Positions 36,783 to 46,805 of a stretch of 64,000 nucleotides of DNA are shown piece by piece (position 1 is the first letter of the stretch; the number at the start of each line of letters is the position of its first letter). Below the pieces are notes generated by a model, which was not told where the DNA came from, did not search any database, and saw only the letters and a list, made by a program, of their open reading frames with translations. This stretch comes from Ignavibacteria bacterium (lineage in GTDB: Bacteria; Bacteroidota; Ignavibacteria; Tepidaquicellales; Tepidaquicellaceae), in assembly GCA_016716125.1 (NCBI GenBank), contig JADJWZ010000007.1, positions 137,287 through 201,286 on the forward strand, in the 5' to 3' direction. The translations under genes were made by a program, and so were the position numbers.

Positions 36783-37526
36783 ATGAACATTAATCTCAAT
36801 GACACAATAGCTGCGATCTCAACTCCGCCGGGAGAAGGCGGAATTGCAGTGATCAGAATTTCCGGCGCTGATGCATTTAAGATTACGGAAAGTATTTTTT
36901 ATAAAGATAAAGCGGGAAGGCATTCCGTTAAGTTAAATGAATTTGAATCGCATACGGTTCACTTCGGATTTATTTCTGCCGGAGAAAGTATCATTGATGA
37001 ATCGCTTGTGACAATATTCAGGAATCCGAATTCATATACCGGTGAGGATGTAATTGAAATTTCATCTCACGGCGGAAATTTCATAGCCCGGAAAATTTTA
37101 AAACTGATACTGAGTAAGGGCGCAAGACTTGCCGAGCCGGGTGAATTTACAAGACGCGCATTCCTTAACGGAAAAATGGATCTTGCTCAGGCGGAAGCGG
37201 TTGCGGATCTGATAAGTTCGCAGACCGAATCTGCTCATGCATCATCAATAAAGCAGCTCGAAGGATCGCTGTCGGAATTAGTGCACGGCATAAAGGAAGA
37301 AATTATAAATGTAACTTCGCTTATCGAACTCGAACTCGACTTCGCAGAAGAAGATCTTGAATTTGTAAAAAAGGACGAGGTTAGAAATAAGATCGAAAAA
37401 ATTATTACGCGTCTTGAATCCGTCATAGCTTCTTACATTCAGGGAAAGGTGATCCGCGAAGGCGTGCGGCTTGTGATAGCCGGCAGACCAAACAGCGGCA
37501 AGTCGTCGCTTTTAATTATCTGCTGA
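36783..37526 (+). CDS. mnmE: MnmE N-terminal fragment (open part of the broken gene)
   Basis: 247-residue open frame: complete TrmE N-terminal domain, start of the helical domain ('RAFLNGKMDLAQAEAVADLI') and the beginning of the G domain, ending 'SSLLIIC' where the intact protein would read 'SSLFNYLL'. One extra T in the run at 37508-37513 would restore the frame. Confidence 0.85.
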   Translation: MNINLNDTIAAISTPPGEGGIAVIRISGADAFKITESIFYKDKAGRHSVKLNEFESHTVHFGFISAGESIIDESLVTIFRNPNSYTGEDVIEISSHGGNFIARKILKLILSKGARLAEPGEFTRRAFLNGKMDLAQAEAVADLISSQTESAHASSIKQLEGSLSELVHGIKEEIINVTSLIELELDFAEEDLEFVKKDEVRNKIEKIITRLESVIASYIQGKVIREGVRLVIAGRPNSGKSSLLIIC

Positions 37527-38225
37527 AGACAAACCGCGCAATAGTAAGCGACATTGCAGGCACTACAAGAGATTTTATAGAAGAACGGCTTATTATAGGC
37601 GGAATAGTTTTTAATCTCACTGACACAGCAGGTCTGCGTTCATCGGAAGATCATATAGAAAGCGAAGGGATAAAAAGAAGTTTCAGCAAGATAGATGAAG
37701 CGGATCTGATAATTTATCTCATAGATTCGTCTGCAGGTGATAATGAAACGGCGGAAGAAATGAATTCTATCGAAAAGAATTTTGATCAGAAGAAAACGAT
37801 TCCCGTATTTTCAAAATCCGATCTTGGAAAAATTAGAGAGGGAAAACTAGAGGAAAAACTTTACCGGAAAAAGCTTCGGATGTAAAAGCTGCGAAAGCAA
37901 AAGACTTATTAAATATTTCCCTTCTAAAGGACGAAAGCATAGAAGCTCTGAAAAACGCCATGCTGAAAAAATTATCACTCGAAAATATTACATCAGATAA
38001 GTCCGGTGAAATAATAATCACTAATCTCCGTCACAGGATCTGTCTTGAGAATACGGTATCATCTCTTAAGAACGCAGCCGCTACACTTGATGAAGGAATG
38101 ACCGGCGAATTTCTCTCAGTCGATCTGCGGAATTCTCTCTGAGTCATCTCGGCGAGATCACGGGAGAAGTGACGAACGATGACATACTTAATAATATTTT
38201 CAGAAATTTCTGTATCGGAAAGTGA
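36783..38225 (+). pseudogene. mnmE: tRNA modification GTPase MnmE, broken by three frameshifts
   Basis: All parts of MnmE are present in order but in changing frames. Frame 1 runs from the ATG at 36783 to a stop at 37526 and covers the N-terminal folate-binding domain ('AAISTPPGEGGIAVIRISG') and the G1 motif 'GRPNSGKSS' (234-242). A T-run one base short near 37508-37513 shifts the frame; then 'NRAIVSDIAGTTRDF' and the 'DTAGLR' switch read on to about 37860, where a second shift occurs. A third lies near 38133-38143. The last frame ends in the expected 'NFCIGK' at 38225 with its catalytic Cys. Substitutions look normal, so either the sequence has errors or the gene was lost very recently. MnmE with MnmG modifies tRNA wobble uridines. 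Confidence 0.88.
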
Positions 38226-38328
38226 AGTATGAAAACATGTGAAAGTAAATATATCTATCAGCTATATAATACAAGCAGTTAATGTTTATTTGTTGTCAAA
38301 TCCATCCAAAACGTTGAAATAAAAAAAG

Positions 38329-38398
38329 GCTAGTCTATGGAAGAAAATATCCATAGTAAGTATTTTTGTTTATCCAAAAACCAAAATACACCTAGCCA
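38329..38398 (+). promoter_or_regulatory. Nested inverted repeats ahead of the transposase start
   Basis: GGCTAG (38329-38334) pairs with CTAGCC (38393-38398), whose last base is next to or part of the start region, and CTATGGA (38335-38341) pairs with TCCATAG (38350-38356). Together they could fold the leader over the start codon. IS10 and IS50 use such leader structures to block translation from outside transcripts; the same role here is inference. Confidence 0.4.
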
Positions 38399-39591
38399 TG
38401 AACAATATAACATTATTCAGTCAAATAATTAATAAATTAAGCAGAGAAGATTTCAGAAAAATTGTAGGTAAATATGAAACGGATAAACACAGCAAAGGTA
38501 TTAATAGTTGGACACATATGGTATCAATGCTCTATCTTCATTTTTCTAATTCAAATTCACTGGATGAAATAAGTAATGGTCTTAGACTAAGCGGAGGAAA
38601 CTTAAATCATTTAGGAATAACAAAGAAGGTTCCAAAGAAGTCATCATTATCTTATATAAATAAACACAGGGACTGGCATTTATTCTGTGAATTTTTTCGG
38701 AAGACGTTGTTTACAATTCAATCAGAACAAAATTTTAAACGAGAGAAGTTTAAATTTAAAATTAAGAGAAAGATATTTGCATTAGATTCAACATTAATAA
38801 GTTTATGTTTATCGTTATACGATTGGGCAAAATACAAAAGTACCAAAGGAGCAGTTAAACTTCATACATTACTTGATTACGACGGTTGTCTTCCGGTCTA
38901 TATACACGTTACAGATGGAAAAGTACCGGATAATAAAGCAGCATATTTTGTAAAAATACCCTCTGGCAGTGTAGTCGTGGCTGATAGAGCGTATGTAGAT
39001 TTTAATTTATTAAATAAGTGGGACGAAGCTAAGATTAACTTTGTAGTAAGATTAAAAGATAATGTACAGTTTATACCATATGGTGAAAGACCTCTACCGG
39101 AAAATAAAGATTCAAATATTCTCAAAGATGAAGTAATATTATTATTTAAAGAAGATACCCGGGCAAAATATCCTGAGAAATTAAGACGCGTGGCAGTATA
39201 TGATTCTGAAAATGATCAGACAATAGAAATAATAACTAATAATTTTAATTGGACGGCATCTACAGTTGCTGATCTTTATAAGCGCCGTTGGGATATAGAA
39301 ACTTTCTTTAAAGGACTGAAAAGTCATTTAAAAATCAAATCTTTTGTAGGTACAAATGAAAATGCAGTAATGGTACAGATTTGGACAGCATTTATTAGTT
39401 ATTTAATTTTGAGGTATTTAAAAGCAATTGCAAAGTATGGATGGAGTCTTTCGAATCTGATTGCGGCAATAAGGGCATGTTTATTTTTGAAAATTGATCT
39501 CAGAGGCTTCTTAGATGAGCCATTTAAACCTCCGGATGAGTTGATAACCGATGGAAGACAGGAAAAATTATTCCAAAGTAAAAAAAAATAG
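38398..39591 (+). CDS. IS4-family transposase
   Basis: 397 residues, intact. The N-terminal DUF4372 region (about 5-75) is followed by a DDE core: Asp130 in 'IFALDSTLISL', Asp196 in 'VVVADRAYVDF', and Glu301 in 'YKRRWDIETFFKGLK', which also fits the Y-R-E-K signature of IS4 enzymes. It cuts and pastes its own element. The open frame suggests recent activity, in contrast with the frameshifted genes on both sides. Only one copy is present in the window. Confidence 0.94.
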   Translation: MNNITLFSQIINKLSREDFRKIVGKYETDKHSKGINSWTHMVSMLYLHFSNSNSLDEISNGLRLSGGNLNHLGITKKVPKKSSLSYINKHRDWHLFCEFFRKTLFTIQSEQNFKREKFKFKIKRKIFALDSTLISLCLSLYDWAKYKSTKGAVKLHTLLDYDGCLPVYIHVTDGKVPDNKAAYFVKIPSGSVVVADRAYVDFNLLNKWDEAKINFVVRLKDNVQFIPYGERPLPENKDSNILKDEVILLFKEDTRAKYPEKLRRVAVYDSENDQTIEIITNNFNWTASTVADLYKRRWDIETFFKGLKSHLKIKSFVGTNENAVMVQIWTAFISYLILRYLKAIAKYGWSLSNLIAAIRACLFLKIDLRGFLDEPFKPPDELITDGRQEKLFQSKKK

Positions 39592-39679
39592 TGAAGGGTA
39601 GTTTAAAAATAGAAAAATAATCCGTCCAAAACGGTATTAGTTAATAACTTTTTGTGTTTATAAAAAATGTTTTGGACTG

Positions 39680-40265
39680 CACTGTCACAAATTATTCTTC
39701 GTAGATTATTTTGATTTGTTTATTAATTTTATTTCTCTTAGATTCTTATCACTTGAACATAATTAAAGAACAAAATTTTTTTGGACAATGGTCCCAAAAA
39801 AAAAGTTGAAAAAAGATAACGATAAAAAGCTCTTCTGAACTCATTCATAACATGTCCCAAATTCACCTCCTCCTTTGAATTGTAACTTACTTATATAATT
39901 CTCTAAAAGACTTTCATTACAGTCTTACTTTTATTTAAGAGCTGAAGATTTTTTTTGCAGTTTAAAAATCTTTCAGTATTCTATAATTGATTAAAGTAAA
40001 ATATGAAAACAGAGCTACCGATTTTTTCATATTTCATTCCTCCTAAATTCATTTCCGGAAGAATAAAAGGAATAATTCAAAAGGACATAACGTTCTTAGT
40101 GATAAACACCAAAATTATAATTGGTACTTCAGCAAAACATTCAGCAAAACATTCAGCAAAACATTCAGCAAAACATTCAGCAATATTACCAATGCTTTTT
40201 GGAAATTGAGTTTTCCTAAAAATAAAGTTTTAATACACAGAATTTAAAGTAAAATAAAAGTGATC
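39680..40265. other. Gene-free gap between the IS and the propeller array
   Basis: AT-rich sequence with no convincing gene. A 68-codon frame at 40003-40209 exists only because it crosses the 12-bp repeat at 40128-40183 and has no other support. There is no copy of the upstream block that precedes the later array genes; gene A therefore has a different promoter region. Confidence 0.55.
40128..40183. repeat. 12-bp tandem repeat (TTCAGCAAAACA)
   Basis: Four full copies and one partial copy of the 12-bp unit, identical to each other, 80 nt before the start of array gene A. Such perfect short repeats are prone to slippage. Confidence 0.85.
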
Positions 40266-41585
40266 ATGAAAAAAATAAAGTACACTTTGATTATGACAGT
40301 TTTTCTGTCTGCATTATTGTTTCCGTCAGCAAAGGTAAATGCAAACTGGATGAAGAATGAGATCAGATCATCACCGGAAGGTTATCAGACAAATCATAAT
40401 ATTCAGTCAGCTGAATCATCAGGATCAGAAAAAAAGGATTCTCTTCCCGAAGGAGTGACTCAGGACTGGTTAAACAGTCTTCAGGACGAGAACAGCAACA
40501 GGATAATCAATGAGACAAATTCCGGGACTTCAGAGAGATCACGAAGATCCTGAAAGGTGATGCTATACGAAGAAAGATATTTAACGGTCAGGCGGCGAAC
40601 AACTATTTCGGTTATTCGGTCTCTTCAGCCGGTGATGTAAACGGAGATGGTTTTGATGACATAATTGTAGGTGCACAAGGTTATAATTCAAATACCGGAC
40701 GGGCATATATATATTTCGGAGGACTGATCATGAACACAGCAGCGGATGTAATAATAACCGGAGCTGCACCCGGATATGTACTTGGATATCCGGTTTCGTC
40801 AGCAGGAGATGTAAACGGCGACGGTTATTCTGATGTGATAGTCGGAGCAATTGGATATTCTACTAACACCGGCAGGCATAGCATATATATTTCGGCGGAG
40901 CGTCGATGAATAATTCTGCTGATGTAACGATGACAGGCGATGCGGCAGGAGACTTTTCGGTGCATCAGTCTCCTCCGCCGGCGATGTGAACGGCGACGGC
41001 TGTTCTGATGCTGATAGTCGGAGCTTACGGATTTTCTTCATCTACCGGAAAGACGTATGTCTTTTTCGGCGGCGCAGGCATGAATAACGTTGCCGATGTA
41101 ACAATGACCGGTGAGGCAACCGGCGACTTTTTTGGTGCATCAGTCTCCTCCGCCGGCGATGTGAACGGCGACGGCTATTCCGATTTGATAGTCGGAGCAT
41201 ACGGATATTCTTCATCTACCGGCAGGGCGTATGTTTTTTTCGGAAGTGCAGTTATGGATAGTGCTGCCGATTTAACAATGACAGGAGAAGGAGCATTAAA
41301 CAAATTCCGGAGAATCAGTCTCCTCCGCCGGCGATGTGAACGGCGACAGCTATTCTGATGTGATCATCCGGGGCAAATAGATATTCTGGTTTAAGAGGCA
41401 GAGCATACGTATACTTCGGCGGCGCAGCATGGACAATGCTGCAGATGTTACAATGACGGGTGTAGCAATGTAAATAACTTTTTCGGGATTTCAGTCTCCT
41501 CTGCCCGGCGATGTGAACGGCGACAGCTATTCCGATGTGATCGTCGGAGCATTTGGTTATTCTGTAAATACCGGAAGGGCGTATA

Positions 41586-43820
41586 GTGTTCTTCGGCGGC
41601 GCAGGTATGAATAATGTTGCCGATGTAACACTGACAGGTGAAGCTACACAGAACTATTTTGGATATTCAGTCTCCTCAGCGGGCGATGTAAACGGCGACG
41701 GCTATTCTGATATTATAGTAGGGGCTTATCGTTACTCATCAAATACCGGCAGAGTTTATCTTTATGATTACTTCATGAAAAATGAGATTGTCCCGGATGT
41801 AAAAATGACAGGCGAAGGATCCGGCAACCAATTCGGATATTCAGTCTCTTCAGCGGGTGATGTGAACGGCGACGGCTATTCCGATGTGATCGTAGGTGCA
41901 TATCTATATTCCGGATCTACCGGCAGAGCATATGTCTTTTTCGGCGGCGCAGGAATGGATAATGTTGCTGATGTAATAATGACAGGTGAGGCAGGAAGCA
42001 ACTATTTTGGATCATCAGTATCTTCAGCCGGCGATGTCAACGGCGACGGTTATTCCGATGTGATAGTCGGTGCATATCGTCATTCTTCATTTACCGGCAG
42101 GGCGTATGTCTTCTTCGGCGGCGCAGGTATGGACAATGCTGCAGATGTTACAATGACCGGTGAAGCGACATCCAACGTGTTTGGGTATTCAGTCTCCTCT
42201 GCCGGCGATGTGAACGGCGACGGCTATTCCGATGTGATAGTCGGTGCATATGGATATTCTTCAAGTACCGGCAGGGCGTATATCTTCTTCGGCGGCGCAG
42301 GAATGGATAGTACAGCCGATGTTATAATGACAGGTGATGCAGGAAGCAACTATTTTGGATCATCAGTATCTTCAGCCGGCGATGTAAATGGTGACGGCTA
42401 TTCAGATATGATAGTAGGTGCATATCTATATTCCGGATCTGCCGGCAGAGCGTATGTCTTCTTCGGCGGCGCAGGTATGAACAATATTGCAGATGTAACA
42501 ATGACAGGTGAAATTATAGATAACTATTTTGGAAAATCGGTATCTAGTGCCGGAGATGTAAACGGGGATGGCTATTCTGATGTGATAGTAGGTGCAGACG
42601 GATATTCTTCAAATACGGGCAGAGCGTATGTCTTCTTCGGCGGCGCAGGCATGGACAATGCTGCTGATGTAATAATGACAGGTGAAGGAACAAGCAACTA
42701 TTTTGGATATTCGGTTTCCACAGCCGGCGATGTGAACGGCGACGGTTATTCTGATGTGATAGTAGGTGCAGACGGATATTCTTCAAATACCGGCAGGTCA
42801 TATATATATTCCGGGGCATGGTCTATGGATAGTATTGCAGATGTAACAATGACAGGTGAAATTACAAATAACTATTTTGGAAAATCGGTATCTAGTGCCG
42901 GAGATGTAAACGGGGATGGCTATTCTGATCTAATTACAGGTGCTAATGTTTATTCTTCATTTACCGGCAGTTCATATATTTATCTGGGCTCTGCGATTTC
43001 CGCAAAGCCAATTTTGAATTATGTAAAAGACGTACCAAATGATCAGGGCGGATATGTAAATATTAAATGGGCGAGGAGCAGCTATGATGTGAATGGTAAT
43101 GATCTGATATCTGATTACATAGTCTACAGAAGTTTTCCTCCTATCAATGGACATTTTTCCTGGGAAGAAAGAGCGGTTGTTCCGGCTACGAAGAGATCAT
43201 TTTATACTTTTACTGATAATACACCATCAGATTCTTCAACCGGAGGAAGCGGAACTATGTATTATCAAATAATGGCACGTACTTCCAATCCGTCACATTA
43301 CTGGCTTTCAGGAATTCTTTACGGCAGAAGCATTGACAACATTGCGCCTCTTATGGTATCACCTTTCACGGCTGCAGCTTCAGGACCGGATGTACTGCTT
43401 AACTGGAAAAGAAGCACTGCTCCTGATCTTTTGAATTATGTCCTGTTCAGGAACAGAGAACAGGATATTGATCCTTATTCAGAAATTCCGCTGACCTCTG
43501 TCACAGACTCGTCTTATCTCGATTCATCTCCCCTCAGCGGATTATTTTATTATTTTTTAGTCGCACAGGATATTCACGGAAATTACAGTCCGGCAGCAGT
43601 TACTGAAAGTCCGAACATAACTGTTGATCTTAAAATGTTCATAGAAGGATTTTATAATGCGGGCAGCAATTCGCAGGAAACTGATACAATCACTGTTTAT
43701 CTTAGAAATTCAACTTCACCATATTCAATAGCAGATCAGACGAGTGGCGTTGTTTCAGCTAACGGTACAGCACAGCTGAAATTCGGCAATGCAGTAATCG
43801 GAAATTATTATTTGCAATAA
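41586..43820 (+). CDS. Array gene A, main open fragment (repeats 6/7-14, Fn3-like domains)
   Basis: 744 residues. It starts within the end of repeat 6, includes repeat 7 with 'YDYFMKNEI', repeats 8-14, the linker 'SAISAKPILNYVKDV', two Fn3-like domains (the second with 'LLNWKRSTAPDLLNYVLF') and part of the beta module. It stops where one A is missing relative to its paralogues ('YYLQ' instead of 'YYLAITHRNS'). The ATG is internal, so this fragment lacks a signal peptide and would not be exported as it stands. Confidence 0.8.
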   Translation: MFFGGAGMNNVADVTLTGEATQNYFGYSVSSAGDVNGDGYSDIIVGAYRYSSNTGRVYLYDYFMKNEIVPDVKMTGEGSGNQFGYSVSSAGDVNGDGYSDVIVGAYLYSGSTGRAYVFFGGAGMDNVADVIMTGEAGSNYFGSSVSSAGDVNGDGYSDVIVGAYRHSSFTGRAYVFFGGAGMDNAADVTMTGEATSNVFGYSVSSAGDVNGDGYSDVIVGAYGYSSSTGRAYIFFGGAGMDSTADVIMTGDAGSNYFGSSVSSAGDVNGDGYSDMIVGAYLYSGSAGRAYVFFGGAGMNNIADVTMTGEIIDNYFGKSVSSAGDVNGDGYSDVIVGADGYSSNTGRAYVFFGGAGMDNAADVIMTGEGTSNYFGYSVSTAGDVNGDGYSDVIVGADGYSSNTGRSYIYSGAWSMDSIADVTMTGEITNNYFGKSVSSAGDVNGDGYSDLITGANVYSSFTGSSYIYLGSAISAKPILNYVKDVPNDQGGYVNIKWARSSYDVNGNDLISDYIVYRSFPPINGHFSWEERAVVPATKRSFYTFTDNTPSDSSTGGSGTMYYQIMARTSNPSHYWLSGILYGRSIDNIAPLMVSPFTAAASGPDVLLNWKRSTAPDLLNYVLFRNREQDIDPYSEIPLTSVTDSSYLDSSPLSGLFYYFLVAQDIHGNYSPAAVTESPNITVDLKMFIEGFYNAGSNSQETDTITVYLRNSTSPYSIADQTSGVVSANGTAQLKFGNAVIGNYYLQ

Positions 43821-43842
43821 CTCACAGAAACAGTATTGAAAC

Positions 43843-44157
43843 ATGGGTGCGTTACCGGTTTCAGTTGCAACCGGAAGTCCGACATATTATGATCTCAGCA
43901 ATTCATTATCACAGGCATATGCAGGCAATCAGATTCAGGTGGATGCATCTCCTGTAAGATTTGCACTATACAGCGGAGATGTGAATCAGGACGGGACGAT
44001 AGATCTTACAGACGGAAGTCTGATAGATAATGATGCATTCAACTTTGCGTCCGGATATCTGCAGACGGATTTAAATGGAGACGGCATTGTCGATATTTCT
44101 GACGCTCTATTTGCTGATAATAACGGGTTTAATTTTGTGAGTAAAATTACACCTTAA
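43843..44157 (+). CDS. Array gene A, C-terminal fragment with dockerin-like module
   Basis: 104 residues that continue gene A after the frameshift. They contain the two calcium-loop-like repeats 'DVNQDGTIDLTD' and 'DLNGDGIVDISD' (D-x-N-x-D-G-x-x-D-x-x-D, as in dockerin F-hands) and end 'NFVSKITP'. Not an independent gene. Confidence 0.75.
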   Translation: MGALPVSVATGSPTYYDLSNSLSQAYAGNQIQVDASPVRFALYSGDVNQDGTIDLTDGSLIDNDAFNFASGYLQTDLNGDGIVDISDALFADNNGFNFVSKITP

Positions 44158-44213
44158 GAGTAATTTCAAATTTCAAATGTCAAATTGTTTGAGAAAGTTT
44201 CGATTTAAGTTTT

Positions 44214-44266
44214 TCCGCCGTTGTTGGTCTTAGTGAGCGAAGCGAGCGTTACCAACAACAAACGGA
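44214..44266. repeat. Intergenic hairpin between genes A and B
   Basis: GTTGTTGGT and ACCAACAAC form a 9-bp stem with flanking TCCG/CGGA, the loop containing GAGCGAAGCGAGCG. Almost the same element is between B and C (48241-48291), where the stem is 10 bp. It may terminate or stabilise transcripts of the upstream gene. Confidence 0.65.
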
Positions 44267-44300
44267 ACTGTATTCGCTCAATGTTCGATGTTCAATTTAG

Positions 44301-44374
44301 AAAAGTTACTTGCTGTATTCAAAATTATATAAGTATTTGAAAAATAGTATTCTGAATTTATTATAAAATATATC
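44301..44374 (+). promoter_or_regulatory. Conserved upstream block of array gene B
   Basis: About 74 nt, from 'AAAAGTTACTTGCTG' to 'TAAAATATATC' just before the ATG. Closely related blocks precede C (48326-48399), D (52336-52406), E (56460-56531) and F (60430-60504), but not A. Position and conservation suggest promoter and leader. A TTTG about 19 nt before TATTATAA could be the core, but the fit to the Bacteroidota consensus is weak. Confidence 0.55.
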
Positions 44375-44400
44375 ATGAAAAAATAAAGCACACCTTATTA

Positions 44401-45012
44401 ATGACATTTCTGCTTACTGCTGTATTATATCCGGCATTAGAAGTAAATGCAAACTGGATGAAGAAAGAGACCAAATCTTCACCGGAAGGTTATCAGTCAG
44501 TTCAGAAAGTTCAGTCAGCTGAATCATCAGGATCAGAAAAAAAGGATTCGCTTCCAGATGGTGTCACACAGGACTGGCTAAACAATCTTCGGGACGAGAA
44601 CGGAAACAGGATAATCAATGAGACAAACGCCGGGATTTCAAGAGAGATCCCCGAAGATCCTGAAGGTGATGCTATGCAGAGAAAGATATTTACCGGTGCG
44701 GGAACAGACAATTATTTCGGTTATTCGGTATCATCAGCCGGCGATGTGAATGGAGACGGTTATGATGATATAATTGTGGGTGCATACGGCTTTAATAATA
44801 ATACAGGCCGGGCATATATATATTTCGGGGCACAGAATATAATGAATACAAATGTTGATGTTATTTTAACAGGAGAGGGAATGAACAACTTTTTTGGAGC
44901 ATCAGTCTCCTCAGCTGGCGATGTAAACGGCGACGGCTATTCTGATGTGATAGTCGGTTCTGCTCCAACCGGCAGAGCATATATATATTTCGGAGGACGC
45001 ATCAATGAATAA
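44401..45012 (+). CDS. Array gene B, N-terminal fragment
   Basis: 203 residues: most of the signal peptide ('MTFLLTAVLYPALEVNA'), the conserved N-terminal segment with 'DWLNNLRDENGNRIINETNA' and repeats 1-2. The true start is the ATG at 44375, out of frame by one A. Ends by frameshift at 'YFGGRINE', where paralogues read 'YFGGASMNN'. Confidence 0.75.
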   Translation: MTFLLTAVLYPALEVNANWMKKETKSSPEGYQSVQKVQSAESSGSEKKDSLPDGVTQDWLNNLRDENGNRIINETNAGISREIPEDPEGDAMQRKIFTGAGTDNYFGYSVSSAGDVNGDGYDDIIVGAYGFNNNTGRAYIYFGAQNIMNTNVDVILTGEGMNNFFGASVSSAGDVNGDGYSDVIVGSAPTGRAYIYFGGRINE

Positions 45013-45453
45013 TACAGCAGATTTAATAATGACAGGTGAAACGCCAGGTATTTTGGATATTCAGTCTCCTCAGCGGGTGATGTAAACGGCGACGGCTATT
45101 CTGATGTGTTAATAAGTGCTTCGTATTATTCTTCAAGTACCGGAAGGGCATATATATATTTCGGAGGAGCATCTATGGATACTACAGCAGATTTAACAAT
45201 GACAGGCGAGAATTCAAACAACTATTTTGGAAATTCAGTCTCCTCAGCAGGCGATGTAAACGGTGACGGTTATTCAGATGTGATAATCGGCGCAAACAGC
45301 TATTCTTCATCTACCGGCAAAGCATATATATATTTCGGAGGAACATCAATGGATACTACAGCAGATCTAACAATGACAGGTTAGACAACTGCCAGTCAAT
45401 TTGGTATTTCAGTCTCTTCAGCAGGTGATGTAAACAGCGACGGCTATTCTGAT

Positions 45454-46107
45454 GTGATAATCGGTGCAAACGGATATTCTTCATCTACCGGCAGAGCATA
45501 TATATATTTTGGCGGTGCGTCAATGAATAATACGGCAGATGTAATAATGACAGGCGAAGCATCTTTAAATTCTTTTGGGGGATCAGTCTCCTCAGCGGGC
45601 GATGTAAACGGCGACAGCTTTAGTGATGTGATAATCGGAGCAAACAATTATTCTTCAACTACGGGCAGAGCATATATATTCTTTGGAGGATCGTCAATGA
45701 ATAATGTTGCAGATGTAACAATGACTGGTGAAGGAACAAATATCAACTTTGGATATTCAGTCTCCTCCGCCGGTGATGTAAATGGTGACGGTTATTCTGA
45801 TGTTATTGCCGGTGCCTGGGGATATTCTACTTCAACCGGCAGAGCTTATATTTATGATTACTTTATGAAAAATGATATCACACCGGATGTAACTATGACG
45901 GGTGGAGCAACAAATAACTATTTTGGATATTCAATCTCCTCAGCGGGCGATATAAACGGTGACGGTTATTCTGATGTAATTGTCAGCGCTCTTTCATATA
46001 GATCATATATATTTTTTGGAGGAGTATATATGGATAATACAGCAGATGTTACAATGACAGGCGAGGATACCAATTCGGATATTCAGTCTCCTCAGCGGGC
46101 GATGTAA
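45454..46107 (+). CDS. Array gene B, fragment with repeats 5-8
   Basis: 217 residues carrying repeats 5 (part), 6, 7 with the 'YDYFMKNDI' variant, and 8. It ends by a deletion near 46075 that turns 'NYFGYSVSS' into 'SDIQSPQRAM'. Internal fragment of gene B, not a separate gene. Short fragments at 45106-45384 (repeats 3-4) and 46128-46529 (repeats 9-11) belong to the same gene. Confidence 0.7.
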   Translation: MIIGANGYSSSTGRAYIYFGGASMNNTADVIMTGEASLNSFGGSVSSAGDVNGDSFSDVIIGANNYSSTTGRAYIFFGGSSMNNVADVTMTGEGTNINFGYSVSSAGDVNGDGYSDVIAGAWGYSTSTGRAYIYDYFMKNDITPDVTMTGGATNNYFGYSISSAGDINGDGYSDVIVSALSYRSYIFFGGVYMDNTADVTMTGEDTNSDIQSPQRAM

Positions 46108-46805
46108 ACAGTGACGGCTATTCTGATGTGATAATAGGTTCTACGGCTACCGGAAGTGCATATATTTATTTCGGAGGAGTATCTATGGATACTACGGCAG
46201 ATGTAATAATGACAGGAGAGAGTTTTTTTGGTAATTCTGTATCTACAGCGGGCGATGTAAACAGCGACGGCTATTCTGATGTGATAATCGGTGCAAACGG
46301 ATATTCTTCATCTACCGGCAGAGCATATATATATTTTGGCGGTGCGTCAATGAATAATACGGCAGATGTAATAATGACAGGCGAAGCAACATTTAACTAT
46401 TTTGGAAATTCTGTCTCTTCAGCCGGCGATGTAAACGGCGACGGCTATTCTGATGTGATAGTCGGTGCAGGCTTGTATTCTTCATTAACCGGCAGAGCAT
46501 ATATATATTTCGGCGGAGCATCTGGATAATATTGCAGATGTGACAATTACAGGTCAGGCAACAGGCAATAGGCCCTGGAATATCAGTTTCATCAGCTGGC
46601 GATATGAACGGTGACGGCTATTCTGATTTGATTGTCGGTGCTCCTACATATTGATCCAATACAGGCAGAGCATATATATGTTTTGGCGGAGCGTCTGTGG
46701 ATACTGCAGCAGATGTGACAATGACAGGAGAGACAACAAATAATATTTTTGGAAATTCGGTCTCCTCTGCGGGCGATGTAAACGGCGACGGCTACACAGA
46801 TGTGA

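Larger units (their letters stand above)
38303..39679 (+). mobile_element. IS4-family insertion sequence (DUF4372 type)
   Basis: A 1.4-kb element with one transposase. A left-end TCCAAAACGTT (38305-38315) and right-end AATGTTTTGGAC (39666-39677) are imperfect inverted repeats. A second, direct copy of the left motif (CCGTCCAAAACGG, 39622-39634) lies inside the right end. I could not identify a target duplication, so the limits are approximate. It sits between broken mnmE and the tandem propeller array. Confidence 0.7.
40266..44157 (+). pseudogene. Array gene A: 14-repeat FG-GAP protein, many frameshifts in the 5' half
   Basis: The ATG at 40266 opens a signal peptide ('LIMTVFLSALLFPSAKVNA'). 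The frame breaks near 40535-40560 and then about ten more times up to 41590 (for example near 40875, 40955, 41010, 41305, 41370, 41420, 41465, 41505 and 41585), each by one or two bases. Read with these shifts corrected, repeats 1-14 are all there, repeat 7 ending 'YLYDYFMKNEI'. From 41586 to 43820 the frame is clean. A further single-base loss near 43815 breaks the C-terminal module. Repeats 1-7 are almost identical in DNA to those of gene F, yet F lacks these indels. Confidence 0.85.

Noticed and set aside
40003..40209. Small frame encoding a KHSA-repeat peptide
   Set aside because: It exists only because it crosses the 12-bp tandem repeat; no ribosome-binding site, no homology I recognise, and the rest is AT-rich.
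45444..45647. Minus-strand open frames inside the array genes (also near 47737, 54658, 55824, 59911, 60911 and 62297)
   Set aside because: They recur at the same place in each repeat as mirror images of the plus-strand coding repeats; no starts, ribosome-binding sites or plausible proteins.
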